Shown here in pieces: positions 1 to 5,430 of a stretch of DNA of 8,653 nucleotides. Origin of the DNA: an uncultured Clostridia bacterium (GTDB taxonomy: Bacteria; Bacillota; Clostridia; Christensenellales; Borkfalkiaceae). The translations under genes and the position numbers were made by a program. The DNA lies in NCBI GenBank assembly GCA_947629845.1, contig CANRFD010000054.1, positions 1 to 8,653 of the forward strand. The letters are read 5' to 3'. The notes under the pieces were generated by a model. The model saw nothing but the letters and a program-made list of their open reading frames with translations. It searched no databases and was not told the DNA's origin. Numbering within the stretch: position 1 is the first letter of the stretch; the number at the start of each line of letters is the position of its first letter.

Positions 1-13
1 CCGCCCCGCCCCG

Positions 14-60
14 CCTCGTCCTTGCCCCCTCCTCGGGAGGGGGGTAGGGGGGTGGGGCTA
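14..60 (+). repeat. G-rich repeat module, copy 1
   Basis: The module starts CTCGTCCTTGCCCCCTCC, passes through the small palindrome CCTCGGGAGG and ends in GGGGGGTGGGGCTACAAAATC. Near-copies lie at 4661-4712 and 8216-8262, and a diverged one at 8369-8417 keeps the opening CTCGTCCTTGCC. In at least three places the module is followed within a few bases by an AATCA(C/A)GTCAT hairpin repeat, so the two act as adjoining parts of a composite repeat. Confidence 0.7.
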
Positions 61-100
61 CAAAATCAAGTCATCCTGCTCCGCGCGCAAGGGGGAACGC

Positions 101-230
101 GTCATCCTGAGCCGAATTGCTGTACGAAGTTCGTAGCGGCTTATCCGCGAAGGATCCCGAACAACGAAGTCCGAACTCTCCATATCGGGATTCTTCGGTC
201 ACTACGCTCCCGTCAGAATGACGCGTAACC
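101..230. repeat. 130-nt inverted hairpin doublet, copy 1 (REPIN-like)
   Basis: Two imperfect palindromes face each other. The left one opens GTCATCCTGAGC and closes GCGAAGGATCCC (stem ATCCT/AGGAT). The right one, read on the minus strand, opens GTCATTCTGACG and closes GACCGAAGAATCCC (stem ATTCT/AGAAT). The outer ends are also inverted: CGCGTCAT at 99-106 matches ATGACGCG at 217-224. A second copy of identical length lies at 8085-8214. By hand alignment the two differ at about 10 positions, 8 of them clustered in the left hairpin loop. It is non-coding. Confidence 0.8.
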
Positions 231-256
231 CAAGTACTACCTCCACCCCGCCACAC

Positions 257-305
257 AATCACGTCATGTTGAGCGGAGCGTAGCGTAGTCGAAACATGTC
301 CTTAT
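257..305 (+). repeat. GTCA hairpin repeat, single copy (C1)
   Basis: The element reads AATCACGTCATGTTGAGC, a short loop with GGAGCG/TAGCG/TAG motifs, then GTCGAAACATGTCCTTATT. Stem arms are CATGTT (265-270) and AACATG (293-298), with a GA/GA mismatch zone directly above them. The same outer arms with different loops occur at 4797-4856 and 7909-7979. Confidence 0.75.
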
Positions 306-334
306 TTTTATCCCCTGTTACCGCCCCCCCCCAC

Positions 335-358
335 AAAAAAACCCGCCGGGGGGCGGGC
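335..358 (-). terminator. Intrinsic terminator of the asparaginase operon
   Basis: On the minus strand a CCCGCC/GGCGGG stem (arms 352-357 and 342-347) with a 4-nt loop is followed directly by seven T (complement of 335-341). It begins only 7 nt past the asparaginase stop codon, so it should end the leftward operon. Confidence 0.88.
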
Positions 359-364
359 TTCTCG

Positions 365-1354
365 TCACAAAATATCCTGTTGCACGGGGGCGTAAAACCG
401 TTCCCGCAACTCGGAAAACGGGAAGTTCCCGAGCAGCCACATGAGCTTTGCGGCCGTGGCCTCCAGCGTCATGTTGCGAGCCTCGAGCACGTTTTCGAGG
501 GCGCGCAGCTTGCGGCCGACGGCGTACGCGTCGAGGGCGCTCCCCTCCCGTTCCACCTGCGTCGTGAACACCACCGCCTTCCCGCGTTCGGAGAACTCCT
601 TCATGCGCAAAAAGAAGGCGTCGCCGCCGTAGTCGGGCACGCCGCCCGAGCCGAACGACTCGACGATGAGCCCGTCGCAATGCCCCTCCAAATAGTCGAA
701 AATGTCGGGCGAAATGCCGGGGATGAGCTTCAAAACAAACACCCGCTCGTTGAGTTTTCGGTAGAAAACCGGCAGCGTTTGCGGCTTTTCCTCGGGAATG
801 TAGTAGAAGGGCTTGCCCTCCCGCAGGATGGCGATCTCGGGGAAATCGATGCTCGTGAAGGCGTTGTAGCTGTGCGTGTGCGTCTTTTTTGCCCGCGTGC
901 CCAAGATGACCTTCCCGTCAAAGACGAGCTTCACGCCGCACGCACGGCCGTCCGCGCAGTAGAAAAAGGCGTCGGCGAGGTTCTTGCGCGCGTCGGTATC
1001 GCGAAGATACACCGACTTTTGCGACCCCGTAAACACGATGGGCTTGGGCGAATTTTGCACGAGATAGGAGAGCGCCGCGGCGGTGTACGCCATCGTGTCG
1101 GTGCCGTGCGTCACCACAAAACCGTCAAACGCTGCGTATTTTTCCTCGATGATGCGCGCGATCTCCAGCCAGTGGCGGGCGCAGATATCGGTGCTGTCCA
1201 AGTTGAAGGGCTGCACGGCAGTCACCTCCGCGGCCTCCGCGATCTCGGGCACATACGAGAGGAGTTCCCGCGAGGAGATGGCGGGGGTCAGCCCCGCCGA
1301 CGTATCCTTGGAGGCGATCGTGCCGCCCGTTGCGATGAGTAAGATCTTCTTCAT
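365..1354 (-). CDS. ansA: Type I L-asparaginase (cytoplasmic)
   Basis: This enzyme hydrolyses L-asparagine to L-aspartate and ammonia. The 329-residue length is normal for the type I (AnsA-like) class, and there is no signal peptide, so a cytoplasmic enzyme is expected. Visible landmarks are the N-terminal TGGTIAS with nucleophile-type Thr12, Ser54 in LDST, the second signature THGTDTMAYT with Thr85-Asp86, and TGSQ at 109-112. Lys157 lies in RAKKTH, where family members have the catalytic lysine. GSGGVPDYGGD is at 236-245, and an NMTLEATAAKLMWLLG C-terminal segment is typical of the family. The start at 1354 is set by the protein motif and by a strong GGGGGAGGA site just upstream; the frame stays open further upstream, but that overlaps the preceding gene. 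It is last in a leftward operon, 10 nt after the preceding stop. Residues 188-197 (EEKPQTLPVF) share an odd nucleotide match with the neighbouring gene. Confidence 0.95.
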   Translation of the reverse strand: MKKILLIATGGTIASKDTSAGLTPAISSRELLSYVPEIAEAAEVTAVQPFNLDSTDICARHWLEIARIIEEKYAAFDGFVVTHGTDTMAYTAAALSYLVQNSPKPIVFTGSQKSVYLRDTDARKNLADAFFYCADGRACGVKLVFDGKVILGTRAKKTHTHSYNAFTSIDFPEIAILREGKPFYYIPEEKPQTLPVFYRKLNERVFVLKLIPGISPDIFDYLEGHCDGLIVESFGSGGVPDYGGDAFFLRMKEFSERGKAVVFTTQVEREGSALDAYAVGRKLRALENVLEARNMTLEATAAKLMWLLGNFPFSELRERFYAPVQQDIL

Positions 1355-1364
1355 GGTCCTCCCC

Positions 1365-1931
1365 CTAAAACAGCTTTGTGCGGAGCGCGGCGAGCTCCTC
1401 CGCCGAAAGTACGTAGCCGCCCGCCTCCCGTCCGCGCGCGAGCGCGAGCAGAACTTCCGCGGCCTCCTTTGCCCCCTCGCCGCACACGAGGGCGCACCCG
1501 CGGGCAGCGGCCACTGCGCGAAGCGCCTCCGCCGCGTCGTCCGCCGCAATGCAAATTTCCGCCCCCAACTGCGCTAAAACCGACAGCGTTTGCGGCTTTT
1601 TCTCGGAAACGAGCACCCGCCCGAACGCCGTGTACCGCTTTTCGTCGTACCGCACGCCGCCCATGTCGAAGCAGACAAATTCCCCCGCCGTCCGCATTCT
1701 GTCGCCGCACTTCGCGACGACGTGCTTGCATAGGCCGACGTCGTAGGGCGCCCCTTCCTCCTCCGCGGCGAGCGTCCGTTCGACGCGCGCCTTCTGCAGG
1801 CGGCTCCGCATCCCCACGGGCGCGAACACCTCCTCGCCCGCCTCCACGGGGAAGTCGCACAGGTACCAATACACCCTGTCCGAAATGTTGCCGTCCTCGA
1901 AAAACCGCAGCGCGGCAAACAGGTATTTCAT
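1365..1931 (-). CDS. Unrecognised 188-residue protein in the asparaginase operon
   Basis: I do not recognise the family. The protein is soluble, with no signal peptide or membrane helix. The first ~55 residues (VYWYLCDFPVEAGEEVFAPVG at 20-40) suggest a small beta-barrel-like region of the sort that binds or caps another molecule. The middle has FDMGGVRYDEKRYTAFGRVLV (88-108), and the Ala-rich C-terminal third looks alpha/beta (CALVCGEGAKEAAEVLLAL at 146-164). Cysteines at 25, 68, 75, 87, 127, 146 and 150 are not arranged in an obvious metal motif. The start ATG overlaps the stop of the upstream gene by 4 nt (ATGA), which implies translational coupling, and the asparaginase starts 10 nt after its stop. 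Codon use and the neighbourhood support a real gene; the function is unknown. It may act with the asparaginase, but that rests on position alone. Confidence 0.85.
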   Translation of the reverse strand: MKYLFAALRFFEDGNISDRVYWYLCDFPVEAGEEVFAPVGMRSRLQKARVERTLAAEEEGAPYDVGLCKHVVAKCGDRMRTAGEFVCFDMGGVRYDEKRYTAFGRVLVSEKKPQTLSVLAQLGAEICIAADDAAEALRAVAAARGCALVCGEGAKEAAEVLLALARGREAGGYVLSAEELAALRTKLF

Positions 1932-2920
1932 GCGAAAAAGTCGAGCGGCAGCGACACCGTCTCCTTGGTTTTCCGCCGCACGAAGGTCTTATATTTGTTG
2001 CACGCCGACTCGAAGAGCACGTGCAGCCGCCCCTCTTTCAGGAAGATGCCCTCGCTCATGCAGGGCACGGTGCGGGCGGCGCGCAGCGTCTCGCTCCCGA
2101 AGAAGTAGAGCGGAACGTCGCTGCCGTTCACCGAAAACGTGCCGATGGGCGCAGCGGGCGCCTCGTGCCGCTCCAGCGTGCTGTCCGCCAGCCCCCACGA
2201 GCAGGAAAAGTACACGTTCCCGCCCTCCACGGCGATGCCCTGCACCAGTCCGCGGACGGAGAAAACGGCCTCGGGCGTCTCGCTCTCCACGATGCTCCCG
2301 TCGCTGTCCGCAAGCGCATAGCGGTACACGAGGGCGCGATTTTCCGCCCCCATGTGCTCAATATGGTGGCTCTCGTCCGTCTCATAGTTGCCCGCGCGGT
2401 AAAATTCCCCGACGTACAGCTTGCCCTCGGAGATGGAGCAGAACGCCAGCCCCATGCCCGCGTCGAACCCGTCGTGCACGGCCGCCGCGCCGCCCGTCTT
2501 TGCCGCCGAAACCGCCTCCGCCACGGACACGCGCAAAATTTCGTTGCCGCTCGTCAGATAGAGGTAGTTTTCCGTCGCCGCGATGCCGCCGAAGTGCGTC
2601 TTGAGCGCCTTCCCGTCCCGTTCCACGGTGAAGAAGTCGGCCTTGCCGCCGCCGAGCAAATACACGCGCGAGGGCGCGTCCTTATAGTAACCGCTCACGG
2701 CGACGGTGTAGCCGCCGAACGCCTCCCCCGTCGGCCACGCGCTCAGCCCCTGCGGCACGAACCCGTCCGAGAGGTCGGGAAGGGGCTCCTCCGCGTGCGC
2801 GGCGTTGTCAAATTCCGAATAGTCCGCGGCGAAGAACCACACGCCCAAAAATACCCCGAGCGCGACGAACACCGCGAGCAGCGCCCCGCAGATACTCATT
2901 TTAAGACGGTAATGTTTCAT
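1928..2920 (-). CDS. Membrane-anchored extracytoplasmic protein, probable beta-propeller-like
   Basis: The 330-residue protein has a short basic N-terminus (MKHYRLK), one hydrophobic segment at about 8-31 and then a long polar domain, so it should be anchored with its bulk outside the cell. No lipobox cysteine is visible. The outer domain has recurring short-strand units ending in aromatic/Gly turns: FVPQGLS (54-60), FGGIAATENYLYLTSG (110-125), GMGLAFCSISEGKLYVGEF (155-173), VQGIAVEGGNVYFSCSWG (226-243) and MSEGIFLKEGRLHVLFESA (288-306). This spacing is typical of a multi-bladed propeller; that fold is inference and I cannot name the ligand. The first ATG is chosen because AAGGAG lies 6 nt upstream. 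The stop overlaps the next gene's ATG by 4 nt. It lies 21 nt downstream of the GIY-YIG gene, which suggests one transcript. Confidence 0.85.
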   Translation of the reverse strand: MKHYRLKMSICGALLAVFVALGVFLGVWFFAADYSEFDNAAHAEEPLPDLSDGFVPQGLSAWPTGEAFGGYTVAVSGYYKDAPSRVYLLGGGKADFFTVERDGKALKTHFGGIAATENYLYLTSGNEILRVSVAEAVSAAKTGGAAAVHDGFDAGMGLAFCSISEGKLYVGEFYRAGNYETDESHHIEHMGAENRALVYRYALADSDGSIVESETPEAVFSVRGLVQGIAVEGGNVYFSCSWGLADSTLERHEAPAAPIGTFSVNGSDVPLYFFGSETLRAARTVPCMSEGIFLKEGRLHVLFESACNKYKTFVRRKTKETVSLPLDFFA

Positions 2921-2934
2921 TTTATTCTCCTTTT

Positions 2935-2980
2935 CCGCCGATCAGGGCGAATTTCTCCCGCCGATCAGGGCGAATTTCTC
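2935..2980. repeat. Exact 23-nt tandem duplication at the 3' end of the GIY-YIG gene
   Basis: Units 2935-2957 and 2958-2980 are identical (CCGCCGATCAGGG then CGAATTTCTC). Because 23 is not a multiple of three, the duplication shifts the reading frame at the end of the minus-strand GIY-YIG gene and creates a new stop at 2942-2944. Confidence 0.95.
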
Positions 2981-3196
2981 GGCGCGGGTCAGTTTTTTCA
3001 CGGCGCATTCGCGGCTGCGCGCCTCGTGTTCCGTGGCGTATTCCTCGGAATACACAAGCCGCACGGGCAGGCGCGAACGCGTATATTTCGCCCCCTTCCC
3101 CGCATTATGTGTCTTGAGCCGCCGCCCGACGTCCGTCGTAAAGCCCGTGTACAGGCTCCCGTCGGCGCATTCCAACAGATAGATGTAGTATGGCAT
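2942..3196 (-). CDS. Small GIY-YIG domain protein (UPF0213/YhbQ-like)
   Basis: This 84-residue protein consists essentially of one GIY-YIG nuclease domain. The GIY motif is YIY at 4-6 and the YIG motif is YTG at 16-18. Arg25/Arg26 and His30-Asn31 follow, and Glu58 lies in EHEARSRE, where the family has its metal-binding glutamate. The closing KKLTRAEKFALI (67-78) is the usual C-terminal helix. Such proteins are predicted DNA/RNA endonucleases linked to DNA processing; their substrates are poorly known. The length fits the family. Start 3196 is dictated by the motif, but no Shine-Dalgarno site precedes it and the T-run of the upstream terminator ends only 3 nt before the ATG, so expression probably depends on read-through and may be weak. 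The last residues (RNSP) come from a 23-nt duplication that changed the frame; without it the protein would end GGKGE at a TAA. Confidence 0.92.
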   Translation of the reverse strand: MPYYIYLLECADGSLYTGFTTDVGRRLKTHNAGKGAKYTRSRLPVRLVYSEEYATEHEARSRECAVKKLTRAEKFALIGGRNSP

Positions 3197-3199
3197 AAC

Positions 3200-3226
3200 A
3201 AAAAAATGCCGCGGCCAAGCGCGGCA
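3200..3226 (-). terminator. Intrinsic terminator after the Wzz-like gene
   Basis: On the minus strand a perfect 7-bp TGCCGCG/CGCGGCA stem (3220-3226 with 3207-3213, 6-nt loop) leads into seven T (complement of 3200-3206). It begins 6 nt past the upstream stop codon. The stem is identical in sequence to that of the thiT terminator at 8029-8048, but the loop differs. Confidence 0.88.
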
Positions 3227-3231
3227 AATGG

Positions 3232-4566
3232 TCAGTCGTTCTTTTCCGGCGAAGTTTCCTCGGGCGAAGGTTTCTCGGGGGAAGCGCCCCCTGCGGGCTC
3301 TCCCGTCCCTGCGGGAAGCGCATGCGCCTTTTTCTTGCGAGCGGTCTCTACCGCGCACACCACGACGCACGCCGCGAGGAAGGCCACGACGGCCGCCGCG
3401 ACGCCGGCAAAGATGACGCTCACGCCGCCCTCCGTCTCCACGCGCTGCATCTCGAAGCGCGCCGCCATGCCGCGGTTATAGATGGCCCCCGTCACCGCGG
3501 TGAGCTGCGCTGCAGCCTGTCCGAGCTTAACGCGCTCCGCCTCGAGCCGTTCGCCGAACGCCGTATTTTTCGCCTCGGTGAGCGTCGCCGTCTTGCCGTC
3601 CTTGCCCAGCCAATGTGCGATCATGTTGTTGCGCTTGATGAGTTCGACGAGCCGCTGCGAGACGTTGGGGTCTGCAGAGCCGATCTGCACCCCGTCCTCC
3701 GAATAGACGGCAAGGGAAACCGCGGCGGGCTGGGCGGCGTTCACCGTTTTCAGCTCCTCGATCTCCGCGGCGTTGCGGGCGTACTCCTCCTCCAACTTAT
3801 CGGTATACGCCTTAAAGTCATCGGTATAGTGGTAGCCGCCGCTCAAAAGTTCCTCCTCGAGCTCCTTCTGCACGCTCTCGCCGAAGCACGCCGTCACGGA
3901 CGCCCTGTAGTCCTTCAAAGACTGCACCGTTCCGCCGATATCAAGCTTGTAGGCGGCGTCGTAGATGGCGATCCACTCGTCGTATTTTTCCAGCATCGTC
4001 TCGCGCTCCTGCGCAAGCAGGGTCAGCCGTTCCTCGAAGGGCGCCTTGTCGAACGTCTCCTTGGAGACGGTATAGTCCACCGCTCCCGCTTCGGCGTGCA
4101 TCACGTCGACAACGGCCTGCGCAATGCCGCGGATGAAGGCCTCCGCCTGCTCCTTGCCCGTAAAGTAGGAGGTCTTTACGCTCACGGTGTATTTCCCGGA
4201 ATAGTCCGCCGCGCCACCGTCCTCCTTTTCGCCGGCAAAGATCCCGATGTCGTTCGCACGGATCATGCGGTCGACGTCGATGTCTGCCAGCCCTTCGCCG
4301 CCCTTCACGCGGTCGAGGTGCTCCTTCGTCACCATATCCTGGTAGAAGAAGGGCTCGCCGTCGGGATAGGCGGGCTCGGAACCGTTGGGGAATACGAGGG
4401 CGAACTGCATGGAATACAGCCGCTCGGCGGGATTGACGGCAAAATACACGATGAGCACGGTGAGAAGCGCAACGAGCACCGCCGCGCCGAGCACATACCA
4501 GATGCGCTTTACGATCATGCGGCAAAGTTCGCCGATGGTGAAGCCGTTAGTTTGTTCGTTTTCCAT
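3232..4566 (-). CDS. Wzz/YveK-like membrane protein (putative polysaccharide copolymerase)
   Basis: The 444-residue protein has two membrane helices (about 22-43 and 382-406) flanking a long, charged, helix-rich outer domain with coiled-coil-like stretches. A 38-residue basic then Pro/Glu/Ser-rich cytoplasmic tail follows. This is the topology of chain-length determinant proteins that control surface or capsular polysaccharide length. The N-terminus (FTIGELCRMIVKRIWYVLG) resembles the start of that family. The proline-rich motif usual before the second helix is not evident, there is no fused tyrosine kinase, and no glycosyltransferase genes are nearby, so the assignment is tentative. Start 4566 is preferred over the in-frame 4623 ATG because GGAG lies just upstream and the promoter -10 box sits at 4595-4600, inside any longer version. 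It has its own promoter and terminator and so is probably monocistronic apart from read-through. Confidence 0.68.
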   Translation of the reverse strand: MENEQTNGFTIGELCRMIVKRIWYVLGAAVLVALLTVLIVYFAVNPAERLYSMQFALVFPNGSEPAYPDGEPFFYQDMVTKEHLDRVKGGEGLADIDVDRMIRANDIGIFAGEKEDGGAADYSGKYTVSVKTSYFTGKEQAEAFIRGIAQAVVDVMHAEAGAVDYTVSKETFDKAPFEERLTLLAQERETMLEKYDEWIAIYDAAYKLDIGGTVQSLKDYRASVTACFGESVQKELEEELLSGGYHYTDDFKAYTDKLEEEYARNAAEIEELKTVNAAQPAAVSLAVYSEDGVQIGSADPNVSQRLVELIKRNNMIAHWLGKDGKTATLTEAKNTAFGERLEAERVKLGQAAAQLTAVTGAIYNRGMAARFEMQRVETEGGVSVIFAGVAAAVVAFLAACVVVCAVETARKKKAHALPAGTGEPAGGASPEKPSPEETSPEKND

Positions 4567-4594
4567 CCTGTTCTCCGAAATAGATAGTGCCTCT

Positions 4595-4623
4595 ATTATA
4601 GCCGATTCTTTCCGCCCCGTCAA
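4595..4623 (-). promoter_or_regulatory. Sigma-A-type promoter for the Wzz-like gene
   Basis: On the minus strand TTGACG (complement of 4618-4623) and TATAAT (complement of 4595-4600) are separated by exactly 17 nt. The -10 is a perfect match and the -35 matches 5 of 6. Transcription would start near 4588, giving a leader of about 20 nt that contains the GGAG ribosome-binding site. Confidence 0.85.
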
Positions 4624-4660
4624 TCAAAAACCCGATTCTTTTGGGAGAAAGTCCGCCGCC

Positions 4661-4712
4661 TTTGCCCCCTCCTCGGGAGGGGGTGTCCCGCAGGGGCGGG
4701 GGTGGGGCTACA
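4661..4712 (+). repeat. G-rich repeat module, copy 2
   Basis: TTGCCCCCTCCTCGGGAGG is followed by GGGTGTCCCGCAGGGGCGGG and GGTGGGGCTACAA. The copy at 8216-8262 differs only at a few positions in the GTCCC(N)AGGG(N)CGG part, which itself can pair as a small hairpin. Confidence 0.7.
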
Positions 4713-4737
4713 ATCCCTTGCTGTCCGCCGCCCCGTC

Positions 4738-4796
4738 TTGGCTCCCCCTCGAGGGGGAGCTGTCGAGGCCTTAGCCGAGACTGAAGGGGTGTCACA
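4738..4796 (+). repeat. Palindromic repeat module with perfect 20-bp palindrome
   Basis: GCTCCCCCTC and its exact reverse complement abut at 4741-4760, with no spacer. GTCGAGGCCTTAGCCGAGAC and TGAAGGGGTGTCA follow. It looks like a separate short interspersed repeat type, directly joined to the GTCA hairpin at 4797. I see no second copy in the window. Confidence 0.6.
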
Positions 4797-4892
4797 AAAT
4801 CACGTCATGTTGAGCCGCCGCTGCCCTTGCGGCGTGTCGAAACATGTCCTTATTATAATGCGGACACCTTTCGACTACGCTCAAGGTGACGT
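4797..4892. repeat. GTCA hairpin C2 and inverted partner E (hairpin doublet)
   Basis: The left hairpin has stem arms CATGTT (4806-4811) and AACATG (4841-4846), with its own GCCGC/GCGGC inner hairpin. The right hairpin, read on the minus strand, opens GTCACCTTGAGCG and closes TAGTCGAAAGGTGTCC; its arms are complements of 4883-4888 and 4865-4870. The two share the GTCA start, the GAGC and GTCGA elements and the TGTCC end, but have different stems (CATGTT versus CACCTT). They point toward each other across an AT-rich 12-nt spacer. Confidence 0.75.
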
Positions 4893-4985
4893 ATTTATGC
4901 TGCGTGGACGTAATTGCACATCGGGTCTGAATATCCTGCCCCGCCCATCTCCCGCCCCCGCAGCTACCGCGCCGCCTGTTCAATG

Positions 4986-5425
4986 CGAACCAGAGCTACC
5001 GCGGCGCCGAGCTACCGCACGGCGCCGCTTGGCGCGAAGCAAAACCACGCTTTTGCGGCAGCGCACACAATTTGCGCGACACTTCGCGCTTACTGTTTTC
5101 TCAAGCGCCCGCGACGACCAACTCGATATCCTAAACGCGTTACATTCCTCGTTGAATTTATTTTTGAGCCGCGGCACCAAGCCGCAGGCGAAAAAAGAAA
5201 TTCAACGAACCAAAGCTATCGCGGCGGCGAGCTACTGCACGGCGCCGCTTGGCGCGGAGCAAAACCACGCTTTTGCGGCAGCGCACCCAATTTGCGCGAC
5301 ACTTCGCGCTTACTGTTTTCTAAAGCGACCGCGACGACCAACCTGATATCCCAAACGCGCCGATTTCCTCGTTGAATTTATTTTCGAGCCGCGGCACCAA
5401 GCCGCAGGCGAAAAAAGAAATTCAA
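4986..5425. repeat. 220-nt tandem duplication with three hairpins per unit
   Basis: Unit 1 (4986-5205) and unit 2 (5206-5425) align without gaps at an exact period of 220 nt, with about 17 differences by hand count (roughly 92 % identity). Each unit contains a GCAAAA/TTTTGC hairpin, a GCGCGA/TCGCGC hairpin with a 4-nt loop, and a 60-nt terminal hairpin bounded by TCGTTGAATTT and AAATTCAACGA (5149-5208 and 5369-5428) with an inner GCGGC/GCCGC stem. Open frames through it are unlike any protein I know. Unit 2 ends only 5 nt from the yfbR stop, so its terminal hairpin may shape that transcript's 3' end, although it lacks a canonical T-run. Confidence 0.88.
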
Positions 5426-5430
5426 CGAAA

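Larger units (their letters stand above)
1..334. other. Gene-free repeat-rich stretch at left edge
   Basis: I see no credible gene here. Open frames on both strands run straight through the repeat modules and have no recognisable product. The stretch holds a pyrimidine/G-rich module (14-60), a truncated hairpin half (about 70-100), a complete 130-nt inverted hairpin doublet (101-230) and a single hairpin (about 257-305). A poly-C run follows and then the asparaginase terminator. The same modules recur at 4660-4892 and 7909-8420. Confidence 0.75.
4624..4985. other. Gene-free stretch of stacked repeat modules
   Basis: No gene is supported. In order the stretch holds a G-rich module (4661-4712), a long perfect palindrome module (4738-4796), a GTCA hairpin (4797-4856), a second hairpin in inverted orientation (4862-4892) and a C-rich stretch with one AGCTACCGC motif (4962-4970) that recurs inside the following 220-nt duplication. 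Open frames on both strands here are by-products of GC-rich repeats. Confidence 0.75.

Noticed and set aside
296..1342. 348-residue open frame on the plus strand
   Set aside because: It is antisense to the asparaginase, starts inside a hairpin repeat and runs through the terminator; there is no recognisable domain.
1376..3481. 701-residue open frame on the plus strand
   Set aside because: It lies antisense to three well-supported genes with ribosome-binding sites and operon spacing. Its translation is Arg/Pro/Ala-rich with no family resemblance, as expected opposite GC-rich genes.
3322..4587. 421-residue open frame on the plus strand
   Set aside because: It is antisense to the Wzz-like gene, and the composition is typical of a reverse-frame shadow.
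4831..4859. Promoter with TATAAT at 4854-4859
   Set aside because: There is no acceptable -35 at the right distance and no gene downstream on that strand; the box arises from the repeat's TTATTATAATG tail.
4702..5375. Two overlapping plus-strand frames across the repeat array
   Set aside because: They translate repeat modules and both tandem units, including a self-similar KRPRRPT section. No start signal or homology supports a protein.
4986..5425. CRISPR array
   Set aside because: There are only two long diverged units directly abutting, with no short identical repeats separated by unique spacers and no cas genes.
5369..5428. Canonical intrinsic terminator for yfbR
   Set aside because: The long hairpin is in the right place but no T-run follows the stem on the minus strand, so it is listed only as part of the duplicated repeat.
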